Assembly (NCBI GenBank): GCA_018780265.1
Contig: JADMJV010000073.1
Location: forward strand, 2,157-52,465
Origin: a bacterium
Lineage (GTDB): Bacteria > Vulcanimicrobiota > Xenobia > Xenobiales > JADMJV01
Length of the DNA stretch: 50,309 bases
Direction of reading: 5' to 3'
The notes beneath the pieces are model-generated. The model was not told the origin of the DNA. It searched no databases and saw only the letters and a program-made list of their open reading frames with translations. The position numbers and the translations under genes are program-made. This document shows, one piece after another, positions 26,273 to 35,228 of the stretch; position 1 is the stretch's first letter, and every line of letters begins with the position of its first letter.

Positions 26273-28122
26273 ACATTCTCACCGTCGCCCTGCCCATTCG
26301 CCAGCGGGCCCGTCTGATCGGGCGGCTCAAGGAAGCCACTGTGGTACCTGTGGCCAGCGCCAAAGAGGCGGTCGAGTTCTTGAAAAACGACACGGCTCAT
26401 CTGATTGTCTTCTACGAAACCGAAGAAGACCCGTTGCTGGCGCTGGCCACCCTGCTCCCTCACAACCAGAAGAGTCGCGTGCTCTTTTGCGCCAAAGAAG
26501 GCCACGGTGCCGATTTTCAAAACCAACTGGTCAAGCGTTTAAGGGTCACGGCCATTTTGCACCATCCCGTCGATCCAGACGAGTTAGTCCGGCGCGCCTC
26601 GATTGAGTTGGACACCAAGGTTCCCACCCTGGAAACCCGAGTCTCGGCCAGTCAGGCCATTCCCAAAGCCCTGTTGCCGGTGTGGCAGCGACACCAGGAG
26701 ACCAATCGAGAGCGCGTGGAGGTGCTGGTCACGGTGAGCCAGGACGAATCGCCCGGCGAAGAGTGGATCGACGCGGGACGGCGAGCGGCCCACCAGTTGG
26801 CCGGTTCCTTGGGCACCTTTGGCCTGCAAACCGCTTCGTTGCTGGCCCGAGATGCCGAAACTTTGATAACCTCCTTTGCCACCCTTACGCCCGACCAGCG
26901 CGACCGGCTGGCCAAAGTGGTTCACGCCCTTGAATTGCAGATCGCCGACCCCCAACTGAAGTTGCCAGACCTGGAGAGCGAAGCCCCCAAGGGGACCATG
27001 CTGATCTTCAGCATCGATCCTGAGTGGTCGCAAGAGTTTTCCAGAGAAGCCAGCGAGGCTGGCTACCGCCCCCTGCTCACCGATGACCCCGCCGGCGCGC
27101 GCCGCGTCTTCGCCCTGGAGCATCCTGACAAAGTGGTCCTGGACCTGGGTGGGATGGGTCAGGACGGCATGGCGCTGGTGCATGACTTCAGCGGCCAGGG
27201 TCAAATGGTGGCCCTGGTTGAGCCCCCCGGTTCCAGTTTGATCGCCTGCAAAACGTTGACCAAACCGGCTTCCGGCCTGGATGTATTGGAATCGCTGGAG
27301 CAGTCCCGGGTGGTGGAGAAGTTGCCCCCCCGCAAGGTGCTGGCCGTCGACGACGACCCCATCGTGCTGGAAACGCTGACGGCCCTGCTCCAGGCACTCA
27401 ACATCGAGGTTCATCCCCTGGAAGACGCCCTCCATTTTTGGGAAACTCTGGCCCGGGTCGAGCCCGAACTGGTCTTCCTGGACGTGGATCTGCCTTTTGT
27501 GGGTGGCGTCGAGTTGTGCCGCGCCATGCGGGCGGAACCCAAATACTTTGACACGCCGGTGATTTTCTTAAGCGCCTACAACGACACCGAAACCGTTCAC
27601 CGCGTCTTTACGGCCGGGGCCGACGACTACGTCTTCAAGCCCATCATCGGGCCCGAGTTGATCACGCGCACCCGCAACCGCCTGCGGCGTGCCCGCCTGG
27701 CCCAAAATATCAGTGCCGGCGCGGAGGCCAGCAGCGATCGCACCGACATCGGCCTGTTAATCCAGGACGAAGAGGCCTCGCGGGAACTGTTCAAGCAGTT
27801 GTCGGGCCACGGCCTGAAGGTGGAAAAAATGCCCGCCACCGGCCCGGCTCTGATCGAGCGACTGACCTGCGCGGTAGGCGAGCGGCCCCGAGTGGTGCTG
27901 CTCGACGCTCTGGCCAGCAACGATGCACTTCAGGCTTTTGAAGGCCTGGGCGTCAACAACTACTGCCAGGTGTGGGTACGGGGCGATCTCAACGATGAAG
28001 AGATCGGCTACGTCTTCGAATGGGGTCTGGCCGGCTACGTGCCGGAATCACTGCCTGTCCACATTCTGGGCAAAAAGCTGGAGCGAGCGGCCCGCTCAGG
28101 CAACGGGCAGCCAGGGCTGTAG
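26269..28122 (+). CDS. Multi-receiver phosphorelay protein with HPt domain
   Basis: 617 aa. The TTG at 26269 is preceded by a perfect GGAGGT and overlaps the previous stop (TTGA). Domain order: degenerate receiver without acidic pocket (about 1-115), HPt with the His in AHQLAGSLGTFGL (about 160-230), degenerate receiver (about 240-350), complete receiver with VLAVDDDP, FLDVDLP, FLSAYND and VFKPI (about 352-480), and another degenerate receiver (about 490-610). There is no DNA-binding or enzymatic output domain. It could serve as a phosphate sink or scaffold. The 3' end overlaps the convergent REC gene by 27 nt. Confidence 0.85.
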   Translation: MNILTVALPIRQRARLIGRLKEATVVPVASAKEAVEFLKNDTAHLIVFYETEEDPLLALATLLPHNQKSRVLFCAKEGHGADFQNQLVKRLRVTAILHHPVDPDELVRRASIELDTKVPTLETRVSASQAIPKALLPVWQRHQETNRERVEVLVTVSQDESPGEEWIDAGRRAAHQLAGSLGTFGLQTASLLARDAETLITSFATLTPDQRDRLAKVVHALELQIADPQLKLPDLESEAPKGTMLIFSIDPEWSQEFSREASEAGYRPLLTDDPAGARRVFALEHPDKVVLDLGGMGQDGMALVHDFSGQGQMVALVEPPGSSLIACKTLTKPASGLDVLESLEQSRVVEKLPPRKVLAVDDDPIVLETLTALLQALNIEVHPLEDALHFWETLARVEPELVFLDVDLPFVGGVELCRAMRAEPKYFDTPVIFLSAYNDTETVHRVFTAGADDYVFKPIIGPELITRTRNRLRRARLAQNISAGAEASSDRTDIGLLIQDEEASRELFKQLSGHGLKVEKMPATGPALIERLTCAVGERPRVVLLDALASNDALQAFEGLGVNNYCQVWVRGDLNDEEIGYVFEWGLAGYVPESLPVHILGKKLERAARSGNGQPGL

Positions 28123-28449
28123 TGCCTGGCCCAGGCTCATCGGGTCAAACGGCTTCATGAGCACCCCGGCCGCGCCGGCCGCCAAAAATTTCTCGTCCTC
28201 GCCGCTGGCTGCCGTCAAAAAGACCACCGGGGCCGAACATCGCTGGCGCAACTGAGGCAACAGGTCCAGACCCGACTCTGGCCCCAATTGATAGTCCAGC
28301 AAAATCAGGTCAGGCGCCTGCTTCTCCAATTGCTGCAAGGCTTGCCGGCCGTTGCTGGCGGTGGAACTGGAAAGGCCGGCGATGTCCAACCCGATGGCGG
28401 CCAACTCCAGGATATCTTCGGCATCATCGATGATGAGAATGTGGGTCAT
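28096..28449 (-). CDS. Single-domain response regulator
   Basis: 117 aa CheY-like receiver with all key residues: ILIIDDAED, Asp in LILLDYQLG, Thr in FLTAASG and Lys in LMKPFDP. The start at 28449 forms an ATGA overlap with the stop of the hybrid kinase, so it is the downstream member of that operon and a likely recipient in the relay. No output domain. Confidence 0.92.
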   Translation of the reverse strand: MTHILIIDDAEDILELAAIGLDIAGLSSSTASNGRQALQQLEKQAPDLILLDYQLGPESGLDLLPQLRQRCSAPVVFLTAASGEDEKFLAAGAAGVLMKPFDPMSLGQALQPWLPVA

Positions 28450-31400
28450 GGGGGAAACTCCTCTCGAAAGGCGCGCACCGCGGCTGCGCATTCATCGGGC
28501 AATAGTGGCACCGTTTCGTCGATCTTCTCCGGTTGCCGTCCCTCTCTGGCCCACCGCTCCAGCGAAGCCGCCAACTTGGACAGACGCAAGGCGCCGAAGT
28601 TGGCCGACGAACCTTTGATGGTATGGGCGGCCAGACCCAGTGCGGGCATATCCCCCTGGCTGTGGGCCTGCTGCACATTGGCGACCAGAGTCACAAACTC
28701 GGTTTCCAGGGTTTCGATCAAGTCCTGGACAGCCTCCTGGCCGCCAAACTCACGGACATCGCGCAAATTTCCCAGCGAAGCCTGGTCGAGCAGTGGCAGT
28801 TCTTTCCAGTTGATCGATCCGCCCGCCGGTGGAGGCGGGGCGGCTGCAACCGGAGTAGGAGCCGTTGCGACCGGGGCTGCCGACCCCAGCGATCCGGTAT
28901 CCTCGCGGCGCGGACAGCGCAACAGGGCCTCACGCAAAGCCACCGATTGGACGGGCTTGGCCAGAAAGTCGTCCATTCCGGCTTCGTGACAGGCCTCTCG
29001 CTCGGAAACGGTGACATTGGCCGTCAAAGCAATGATGCGCGGTCGCTTGGGATAATGGGCCACGATGCGGCGGGTAGCTTCCAGTCCATCCATTTCGGGC
29101 ATGTTGACGTCCATCAGGATCACATCAAAGGTGCTTCTCTCAATGGCCTGCAGCACTTCCAACCCGTTGGCGGCCGCTTCCGCCTGGTAGCCCATCTTTT
29201 GCAGAATAATCAACATCATTTTCACGTTGACGTGCAGATCGTCGGCAACCAGGATGCGCAACGGGTGACCCTGGCCCAGGGCCGTATCGTACTCGCTGGC
29301 CGGCATAATCTTGGCCGAATTCTGTTGAGTGAGCAGTTGGCGGAGCACCTCGTAGAGGGTGGTGGGCCGCAGCGGCTTGTGCAGGTAGGCGTGAAACACC
29401 CCGACCGAATCCGCCTCTCGGCGCCCCAACGAAGTCCAGGCGATGAGCGGCATCGACGTAACCTTGCGCAATTCCTGAGCCAGGTTGAGGCCGTCCATTT
29501 CAGGCATCTGGATATCGAGCACGGCCAGATCAAAGGTCGCCCCTCCGCGCACGGCCTCTAAAGCCTCCCGAGGAAACTCGTAAGGCGTGACTACAAAACC
29601 CCAGGCCTGAGCCCGGGTAGACAACAACTGTCTGTTGGTGGCATTGTCATCCACCAACAGCATGTGCTTGCCGGCAAAGGCTTCTGGAATCTGGTCATAG
29701 GGCCGGGCCGGGGGCGCAGTGGATGCGGCCAGGATCGTGAAGGTGAAGGTGGTTCCCACCCCCAGTTCACTGGTGGCCACGATATTGCCGCCCATGGCTT
29801 CCACAAAGCTCTTGCAGATGGCCAGGCCCAAACCGGTGCCTCCAAAGCGCCGGGTCACCGAGGAATCGACCTGAGTGAAAGGAGTAAACAGGCTTTCCAA
29901 ACGGTCGGCCGGTATACCGATGCCCGAATCCCGCACCGAGAAGCGAACTTCGTGGTGCGGTTCTTTGCGTGTGGCGCTGACGGAAAGCACCACCTCGCCG
30001 GAGGCGGTAAACTTGATGGCGTTGCTGAAAAGATTGATCAAAATCTGGCGCAGGCGAGTGGTGTCGCCCACCAATCCCTCGGGCACGTCGCGTTCCAACG
30101 AATAGGCAAGCTCCAGGCCCTTGTTGGCGGCCAGCGACGAGACCAACTCGAGGGCCCCTTCGATGCATTCGAGCAAATCGAAGGGGATTTTTTCTAACTC
30201 CAGGTGGCCGGCCTCAATCTTGGAAAAGTCGAGAATGTCGTTGATAATCGAGAGCAGACCCTCGCCACTACTGCGCACGGTGCGCGCATAGTCGCGCTGT
30301 TCGTGGTTCAACTCCGTCTCCAATAGCAGCCCGGTCATACCCAAAACCGCGTTGAGTGGGGTTCGGATCTCGTGACTCATGGTGGCCAGAAAGGAGCTTT
30401 TGCTGCGATTGGCCATCTCAGCCTCGTCCTTGGCGATAATCAATTCGCGACCGGCGCGAAACCTCTCAAAAACGCGCCCCAGATGAGTGCCGATCTGCAC
30501 CAGCGTCTCCATGAGACCCTCGTCGGGGGCCACCTTCTCAATACTGAAAAACTCCAGCACTGCCACCACATCTTCCCCTACTACAATAGGAAAGGCAAAG
30601 GCCGTCTGCAGTCCCAAGGGCCTGGCCAAATCCGCGCGTTGAAAGCGGGCATCGTTGAGCAGGCCCTCTACCGCCAGGGACTTGCGAGTGGCCAGCACGT
30701 GGCCGGCCAGTTCTTCGTTGGCGTTCAGGCGCAGGGTGGCGCTAAACTCCATAAATCGATCCAGATCGCTGTCGAGAATCTGGCTCAGCTTCTGGCCTTT
30801 CAAGGGCAAGGTCTGTTGCAAAAAGGGCGACTTCAGTTCGACGCCCACACACCAGAGGTTGCTGCACATCAGGTGCCCCGAACCTTCCGGATACACTTTC
30901 CAGGCGTGTGCCAGGGGCCAACCCGTGTAGGCGCACAGGGAATCCATGCCAAGTTTGAGGGCCTGATCGGGGTTCTTGGCCAGGTTGGCAGCCCGCGAGA
31001 TCGACTCCATCAGTTGCAAAACCTGAGTTTTGCGGCGCAGGCGAGTCTCGCGCTCTTCGACCTGACCCAGCATATGATTAAAACTGCTATAGAGCGATCC
31101 CAATTCATCTTCGCGTTCGCTACGGGCCCGCCGCGAGTAGTCGTTATCCCGTGAAATCGACTTGGCCAGGGAGGAAAGTCCTAAAATGGGGCGAGTCAAC
31201 CAGGTCTGAAAACGAAAACTGGCCAAAAGACAGAGAAACACGCAGCAAGCATTGACGGCCAATCCCAGTTGGGCAAACTCTCGCTTCTGCTCCTGATAGG
31301 CCTGCAGGCTGAGCACCGAAGTCACGTAGCCTGCGTTATCGCCATCAAAACGGCAGGGCTCAGTGCAACGCGCCTTGTCGCTGCCCCTGTCCACTTCCGA

Positions 31401-31736
31401 GCCTTTTTCCCGCAGTTGACCCGGTGCACTGGCCCCGGCCTGAGCAAAGACGGTGCCGTCGGCCCGATAGACGGTAATTCCCGCAGCCCCACCTTCGTCG
31501 ATGACCGACTTGAGAATCAGTTTGGCCTGCACCGCCTTGTTTGCTCTTAAGGCGGGCGTGACGGTGTTGGCCACCACGGCCGTCATAGTTTTGAGGTCGT
31601 TCTGGATCAACTCTAGCGACTGCACGCTCCACAAATAGTAAAAGGTGAAGGTAGACAGGGTCAAACCCAGAGTGGATACGGACACCATGAGCAGGGTCAG
31701 GCTATGGGTAATCGACAGGCGACGCAAAAACCTCAC
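28446..31736 (-). CDS. BarA-type hybrid sensor histidine kinase
   Basis: 1096 aa. Order: membrane helix (about 12-36), short periplasmic sensor (to about 165), membrane helix, HAMP (about 190-245), GAF (about 270-435), HisKA with His455 in MSHEIRTPLNAV, HATPase with N-box NLFSNAIKF, DSGIGIP and GGTGLGLAI, receiver 1 (LLVDDNATN, AVLDIQMPEMDG), receiver 2 (LVADDLHVN, ILMDVNMPEMDG), an Ala/Pro linker, and an HPt with the His in AAHTIKGSSANFGA. All phosphorelay residues are present, so an internal His-Asp-His relay is expected. GTG start with GAAGG upstream. It is co-transcribed with the single REC gene and converges on the plus-strand HPt/REC genes. Confidence 0.95.
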   Translation of the reverse strand: MRFLRRLSITHSLTLLMVSVSTLGLTLSTFTFYYLWSVQSLELIQNDLKTMTAVVANTVTPALRANKAVQAKLILKSVIDEGGAAGITVYRADGTVFAQAGASAPGQLREKGSEVDRGSDKARCTEPCRFDGDNAGYVTSVLSLQAYQEQKREFAQLGLAVNACCVFLCLLASFRFQTWLTRPILGLSSLAKSISRDNDYSRRARSEREDELGSLYSSFNHMLGQVEERETRLRRKTQVLQLMESISRAANLAKNPDQALKLGMDSLCAYTGWPLAHAWKVYPEGSGHLMCSNLWCVGVELKSPFLQQTLPLKGQKLSQILDSDLDRFMEFSATLRLNANEELAGHVLATRKSLAVEGLLNDARFQRADLARPLGLQTAFAFPIVVGEDVVAVLEFFSIEKVAPDEGLMETLVQIGTHLGRVFERFRAGRELIIAKDEAEMANRSKSSFLATMSHEIRTPLNAVLGMTGLLLETELNHEQRDYARTVRSSGEGLLSIINDILDFSKIEAGHLELEKIPFDLLECIEGALELVSSLAANKGLELAYSLERDVPEGLVGDTTRLRQILINLFSNAIKFTASGEVVLSVSATRKEPHHEVRFSVRDSGIGIPADRLESLFTPFTQVDSSVTRRFGGTGLGLAICKSFVEAMGGNIVATSELGVGTTFTFTILAASTAPPARPYDQIPEAFAGKHMLLVDDNATNRQLLSTRAQAWGFVVTPYEFPREALEAVRGGATFDLAVLDIQMPEMDGLNLAQELRKVTSMPLIAWTSLGRREADSVGVFHAYLHKPLRPTTLYEVLRQLLTQQNSAKIMPASEYDTALGQGHPLRILVADDLHVNVKMMLIILQKMGYQAEAAANGLEVLQAIERSTFDVILMDVNMPEMDGLEATRRIVAHYPKRPRIIALTANVTVSEREACHEAGMDDFLAKPVQSVALREALLRCPRREDTGSLGSAAPVATAPTPVAAAPPPPAGGSINWKELPLLDQASLGNLRDVREFGGQEAVQDLIETLETEFVTLVANVQQAHSQGDMPALGLAAHTIKGSSANFGALRLSKLAASLERWAREGRQPEKIDETVPLLPDECAAAVRAFREEFPP

Positions 31737-31791
31737 GGCCAGCGCCTTCGCCTGCGGGGGGGAGGAAACCTCGGGTTACTCTTTACTATCC

Positions 31792-32589
31792 TTAGGCCAA
31801 ATTAGCCAGGGTGTAAGCGACCGCCTCCTCCAGGGCGTCTACATGAACGCTGGCCACCGTGTCTGGCATTCCCGGAACGGTGGCGTAGTCTTTGCTGCGC
31901 GCCTCGTCGAAAAGCGTGGGGCCAAATTCGCGCCCCTGATGGACGTCCGTGCAACCCAGTCCGCGCAAAAACATCTGGGCCTCGCTGCTAACCGGGGTCC
32001 CAAAGACCTGACAAGTAGAGGCAGCAAAGGCCATTTCTTCGGCACTCAAACTGCCGTCGGCAAACAACAGGCCGGCCAATTCACGCACGGCGGGGACGGT
32101 GATTTCCTTGCTCTTCCCCTGGTCCAGCATCCAGGTGCGGATATCATTGCTGGGGGCCTTAGCAAAGGCTTGCAGGTCGAGGGCTTCCGTGTAGACCAGG
32201 CGGGGCAAATTGCCGCAGGCTCCATAGATGTTGTAGTGCTGATTGGCAATGTCGCCGATGGCCAATTGTTCCTGGGCACTGAGGTCGCCATCGGCAAAAG
32301 CGGTGCGTGCCAATTGTAGGGCAAATCCACTCTGGCGGCGGCCCACAGCGTCGCGCAGGCTGGACTTTTCAGCTCCCAGGAAATCTTTCTTCTCGCCGTC
32401 CCGATAGGCCAGGGTCAGGTTGTCCACCTCCAGGGCCTGAGTTCCGAGATTGAGTTCGTCCAACCTCGCATGCAGGGCGCAGTCTCCCGGGCGGTGGCGC
32501 TCGCGTAATTCCTGCAGCATCGTGCCCACCTGGCGGCGCGCGTAAGAGCCGGGGAAGATCGTGCTGTGTATGCTGTCGCACCAATTCAT
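31792..32589 (-). CDS. Unknown protein with two TerB-like DGxLSxxE motifs
   Basis: 265 aa from the ATG at 32589, which has GAGG upstream; the longer open frame reaches into an unrelated GxxExxY remnant. Mostly helical, no signal peptide. Two internal segments match each other, FADGDLSAQEQLAI (mid-protein) and FADGSLSAEEMAFA (C-terminal third), the pattern seen around metal-binding or structural loops in TerB-like helical domains. The function is unknown. It lies 55 nt upstream of the hybrid kinase on the same strand, so the kinase could respond to it. Confidence 0.65.
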   Translation of the reverse strand: MNWCDSIHSTIFPGSYARRQVGTMLQELRERHRPGDCALHARLDELNLGTQALEVDNLTLAYRDGEKKDFLGAEKSSLRDAVGRRQSGFALQLARTAFADGDLSAQEQLAIGDIANQHYNIYGACGNLPRLVYTEALDLQAFAKAPSNDIRTWMLDQGKSKEITVPAVRELAGLLFADGSLSAEEMAFAASTCQVFGTPVSSEAQMFLRGLGCTDVHQGREFGPTLFDEARSKDYATVPGMPDTVASVHVDALEEAVAYTLANLA

Positions 32590-33282
32590 TTCTACAACCT
32601 CGCCTTTGTTCCCCACCTCATTAAACGACGCCCGACTGAAAAAAGACTGACAGGTCGATTTCTCTGTCGTCTGGGCTGAAGAGGTCGTTGGAGTGCTACT
32701 GGCCTGGCTCAGATCCTCAACGGTTTTCAGTTCCACTAAAGCCCGCCTGTACACGCTCTCCAAGAATCCTGGGCCCAGCTCTTTGTGCACCGTCACTGAA
32801 TGAGAGTCTCGGTTAGTGACAAACCATCCCCCTCTCTCCATCCTTTCCCATCTCCCCTTGAACCCGGCATAACAGTGGAGGAGTTGGCGGGCTTGGCCGA
32901 ATTGCGAGCAATCAGATCAAGGACAAGAGCTTCACCGGTCACCTGGCTTGTGCCGAAGAAGTCTTTGAATATGCGCAGGCCGATTTTTTCCGCTGTGGCT
33001 ACCATCCGTTCAAAACAGTCCACGGCGTGGCTGATGGTGCCGCCTGGTGCCTACCCAGAATCGCTCAACTGGGCTCAGGAGGACCAGGAGGTTAGTCTCG
33101 TGCTCGACTGATTTCATGCGGCCGAGCGCGGACCTGGTTAAGCTCGCCTTCCACGAAGACTCTAACCCTGAAAGGTCCAAGGTCACCAAGAGCCTCAAGG
33201 ATGCCCTGTGGGATGGATTACTCGATGACTGTGAACGAGATCTTGTTGCTGACTCCACTTCAGGCTTGACCCGAGGTTCCGT
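32590..33282. other. Gene-poor decayed stretch
   Basis: About 690 nt without an intact gene. It contains the GxxExxY remnant (32698-32841). Short open frames exist on both strands between 32800 and 33286, but none has a convincing ribosome-binding site, recognisable domain or consistent codon use. I see no RNA gene or mobile-element end. Confidence 0.5.
32698..32841 (-). pseudogene. GxxExxY-family remnant with internal deletion
   Basis: The translated minus strand reads HKELGPGFLESVYRRA, the family's N-terminal motif, and then directly LVELKTVEDLSQ, which in intact members lies roughly 40 residues later. The intervening segment and the C-terminal third are missing. The remnant runs in frame into the open frame before the 31792 gene, but the joined product is unlikely to be functional. 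GxxExxY proteins are common in accessory regions. Confidence 0.6.
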
Positions 33283-33786
33283 CTAATGGGTGAGCACGTC
33301 GTCGATCAACCAGGTGCGAATTTGCGATACATTCAGGAACTGCCTGTCAGCGGTCACGAGATGAAACAGACCGTGATCTTCCATGGCCGCCAGTTGCCCT
33401 GCGTCGTTGGCCAGCAACCCGTACTGGACGCTCCACCAGGGGGTGCGGCCGGCCGCTTTGGGGCTGAGGCCGGCGATCTTGATTCCAAAAGATTCCAGCA
33501 GTTCGAAGCTGGCAAAGCAACTGCGCAGGCCTTTCACCTTGTCAGGAGACTCAGACAACCTGCGGGCAGGGTTTGATCCCACCAATCCGAGGCTTACCGC
33601 CTCGACCATCATCAGGCGATGCAGACACTCAAGAGCTACATGACTGATGCAAGTCCCACGCAACTCACCACCCTGGCAGCGCGACAGCACTTGTCGACAT
33701 TGTTCAGACTTACCAGTAAAATGATAAATGAGCACGTTGGCGTCGATGGCCACTTGCGTGCCGTGGGGGAGTTCCTCAGGTTTCAA
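33283..33786 (-). CDS. vapC: PIN-domain toxin-like ribonuclease
   Basis: 167 aa PIN fold. The acidic metal-site residues are Asp15 in AIDANVLIY, Glu53 in VALECLHR, Asp in LLANDAGQLA and Asp in VTADRQFL. VapC toxins cleave tRNA or rRNA when freed from the antitoxin. Its start overlaps the end of the ribbon-helix-helix gene by 11 nt, the usual VapBC order. It is longer than many VapC proteins, with an insert around residues 60-95. It sits in a decayed accessory patch. Confidence 0.85.
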   Translation of the reverse strand: MKPEELPHGTQVAIDANVLIYHFTGKSEQCRQVLSRCQGGELRGTCISHVALECLHRLMMVEAVSLGLVGSNPARRLSESPDKVKGLRSCFASFELLESFGIKIAGLSPKAAGRTPWWSVQYGLLANDAGQLAAMEDHGLFHLVTADRQFLNVSQIRTWLIDDVLTH

Positions 33787-34006
33787 ACAAGTCCTCTTCC
33801 AGAATCTCTTGCAACGCTACCGGCGATACTCGATACTGACCAAAGCTCTCGCTGACCCTGTCGATTGAGGACACCGATTGCTGTCTGAGGTAGACTTTCA
33901 AGGCCTCCTCAATCAACTGGCTGATGCTGCAACCCCGCCGCTGAGCCGAGTCTTGCACCTGCCGGTAGAGGTCCGTGTCGACGGTGGTACCAATTTTGAC
34001 TTTCAT
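33776..34006 (-). CDS. vapB: Ribbon-helix-helix antitoxin
   Basis: 76 aa from the ATG at 34006. It opens with a short beta strand and two helices typical of RHH proteins: MKVKIGTTVDTDLYRQVQDS, then GCSISQLIEEALKVYL. The C-terminal 30 residues (ending EEDLFET) would wrap the toxin. RHH antitoxins repress their own operon. A longer frame upstream has no ribosome-binding site. Overlap with the PIN gene supports a functional pair. Confidence 0.8.
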   Translation of the reverse strand: MKVKIGTTVDTDLYRQVQDSAQRRGCSISQLIEEALKVYLRQQSVSSIDRVSESFGQYRVSPVALQEILEEDLFET

Positions 34007-34240
34007 TGAAGCCAGGCTATCATAGGCAATATAGAAGGTCAACATTTTTTCTAGAAAACTAGCAAAAATGAAGGAGCCGCTGTTCATCGCAAAAGATCGT
34101 TTGCCGACCTGCTGGCCCAACTCCTCGGACAAGACGCTCACGGGCGTTGGGGCGTCAGACTTTGGGTCGCTTAGGCGATCTGGTTGACCGCACGCTGAAC
34201 TTCACCCACATCCTCAGTAACGGCTTAGCCAAACCACGGC
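34007..34240. other. Intergenic region upstream of the toxin-antitoxin pair
   Basis: AT-richer than the surroundings near 34010-34070, which fits an antitoxin promoter: TTGACC and TATGAT elements are present on the minus strand, though with non-ideal spacing. The rest holds no feature I can support. Confidence 0.3.
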
Positions 34241-34462
34241 ATGGCAGGCCACAGAAAGTTGCCAGTTCACCGGAAACAATTTCCAGTGGAATGGAAACTC
34301 GCGCCCTGTCTTCAGGCGCCTAAAATCAACTTCGCCGAGGTCTTCTCGGGATTGGAGGCCGGCAGGAGCCTGAGCGACGAGCAGACTCAGACGCTCTTGC
34401 GCTGCGGAGATCCGCGCTATGGGCTGATGTCACCGCATTGCCCCGATGTTAAATTCATATAG
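34241..34462 (+). pseudogene. Possible IS91-type transposase N-terminal fragment
   Basis: A 73-codon frame whose C-terminal part reads LLRCGDPRYG followed by HCPD. This resembles the zinc-binding N-terminal region of IS91/IS801 transposases (CGDPxxG, then CPDC). The frame ends immediately after the CPD, so the catalytic domain is absent. The first 30 codons do not match the family. Call is tentative; a chance open frame is the alternative. Confidence 0.35.
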
Positions 34463-34492
34463 CGGTTCCTTTTCCTGTAAAACCAGGGCTGC

Positions 34493-35161
34493 ATGATGAC
34501 CAGGAATCCACCTTCTCCTCACAGCGGAACGGCCGACTGGCACAGGACCCCGCCCGCCTTTCGTGAAACGCCTGAGGTGAAGGCCATGACCCTGTATAGC
34601 GGCTCCTATCCCAAATGGCTGCACCCCTGTCCCGTGGCCGAGGCTTTTCAGAGAATCAGTCAACTTTTGCCGATTCTCAAGAAACTGGAGCCCGACCAAC
34701 TCCCGTCCCCCCTGGAATCTCGCCTTCTCAAGGAGCAATTTGTCAATCAGGTTGGCAACATGGCCAGCGTAGGCGACGCCGGGCACATTCGTCATCTCAG
34801 CCGCCAGGCGCTGGCCGCCGGACTGCTCTGCGGGGCCCTGGACGGGGCCCACCTTTACCTGGTCGATCAGCAGCCGGAGTCCTTCGAATTTCCTCCAGCT
34901 CTGGCCCATTTTCCTCAAGAGCTTTGCCAGATCGTGGAAGTGGCCGACCAGTACTGGCGAGGCCTGGACCTGGAAAACCTGGAGCTTCAGTCCAGCTACG
35001 GCAAACAGCAAAACCTGCAGACCGATGAAGAAAACATCGCTATTTTGGGACGCTCTGGCATCAGTGCCCGAGAAATCCAGAGACAATTCAGCGAAACCTT
35101 CCGCACCGGATATGGCATAGGCCTGGTTGAGGCCGCCCTGGCCCTGATCTTTGGCCAGTAG
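34493..35161 (+). CDS. Helical protein of unknown function
   Basis: 222 aa from the first ATG; an ATG at 34586 (191 aa) has AGGTGA upstream and is a fair alternative, because the first 31 residues are Pro/Ser-rich and probably disordered. The rest is mainly helical with a Leu-rich pattern (AFQRISQLLPILKKLEP) and a Gly/His segment GDAGHIRHLSRQALAAG. No membrane helix, no known motif. A frame of similar length on the opposite strand looks like a shadow. The cation ATPase follows after 67 nt. Confidence 0.6.
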   Translation: MMTRNPPSPHSGTADWHRTPPAFRETPEVKAMTLYSGSYPKWLHPCPVAEAFQRISQLLPILKKLEPDQLPSPLESRLLKEQFVNQVGNMASVGDAGHIRHLSRQALAAGLLCGALDGAHLYLVDQQPESFEFPPALAHFPQELCQIVEVADQYWRGLDLENLELQSSYGKQQNLQTDEENIAILGRSGISAREIQRQFSETFRTGYGIGLVEAALALIFGQ

Positions 35162-35228
35162 CTGGCTGAGCAGGATCATATTCGGATGGGCTCAAGACAT
35201 ACTACCCTAGCACATCTGGAGGTCACCT

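Noticed and set aside
32800..33286. Short open frames on both strands (for example 32800-33111 and 33047-33286).
   Set aside because: No ribosome-binding site, no domain and no consistent codon use. The region looks like decayed sequence.
34430..35179. A 249-codon minus-strand frame opposite the 34493 gene.
   Set aside because: I prefer the plus strand because its helical pattern and codon use look more natural and the following ATPase is co-directional. Neither has a known domain, so this is a judgement rather than proof.
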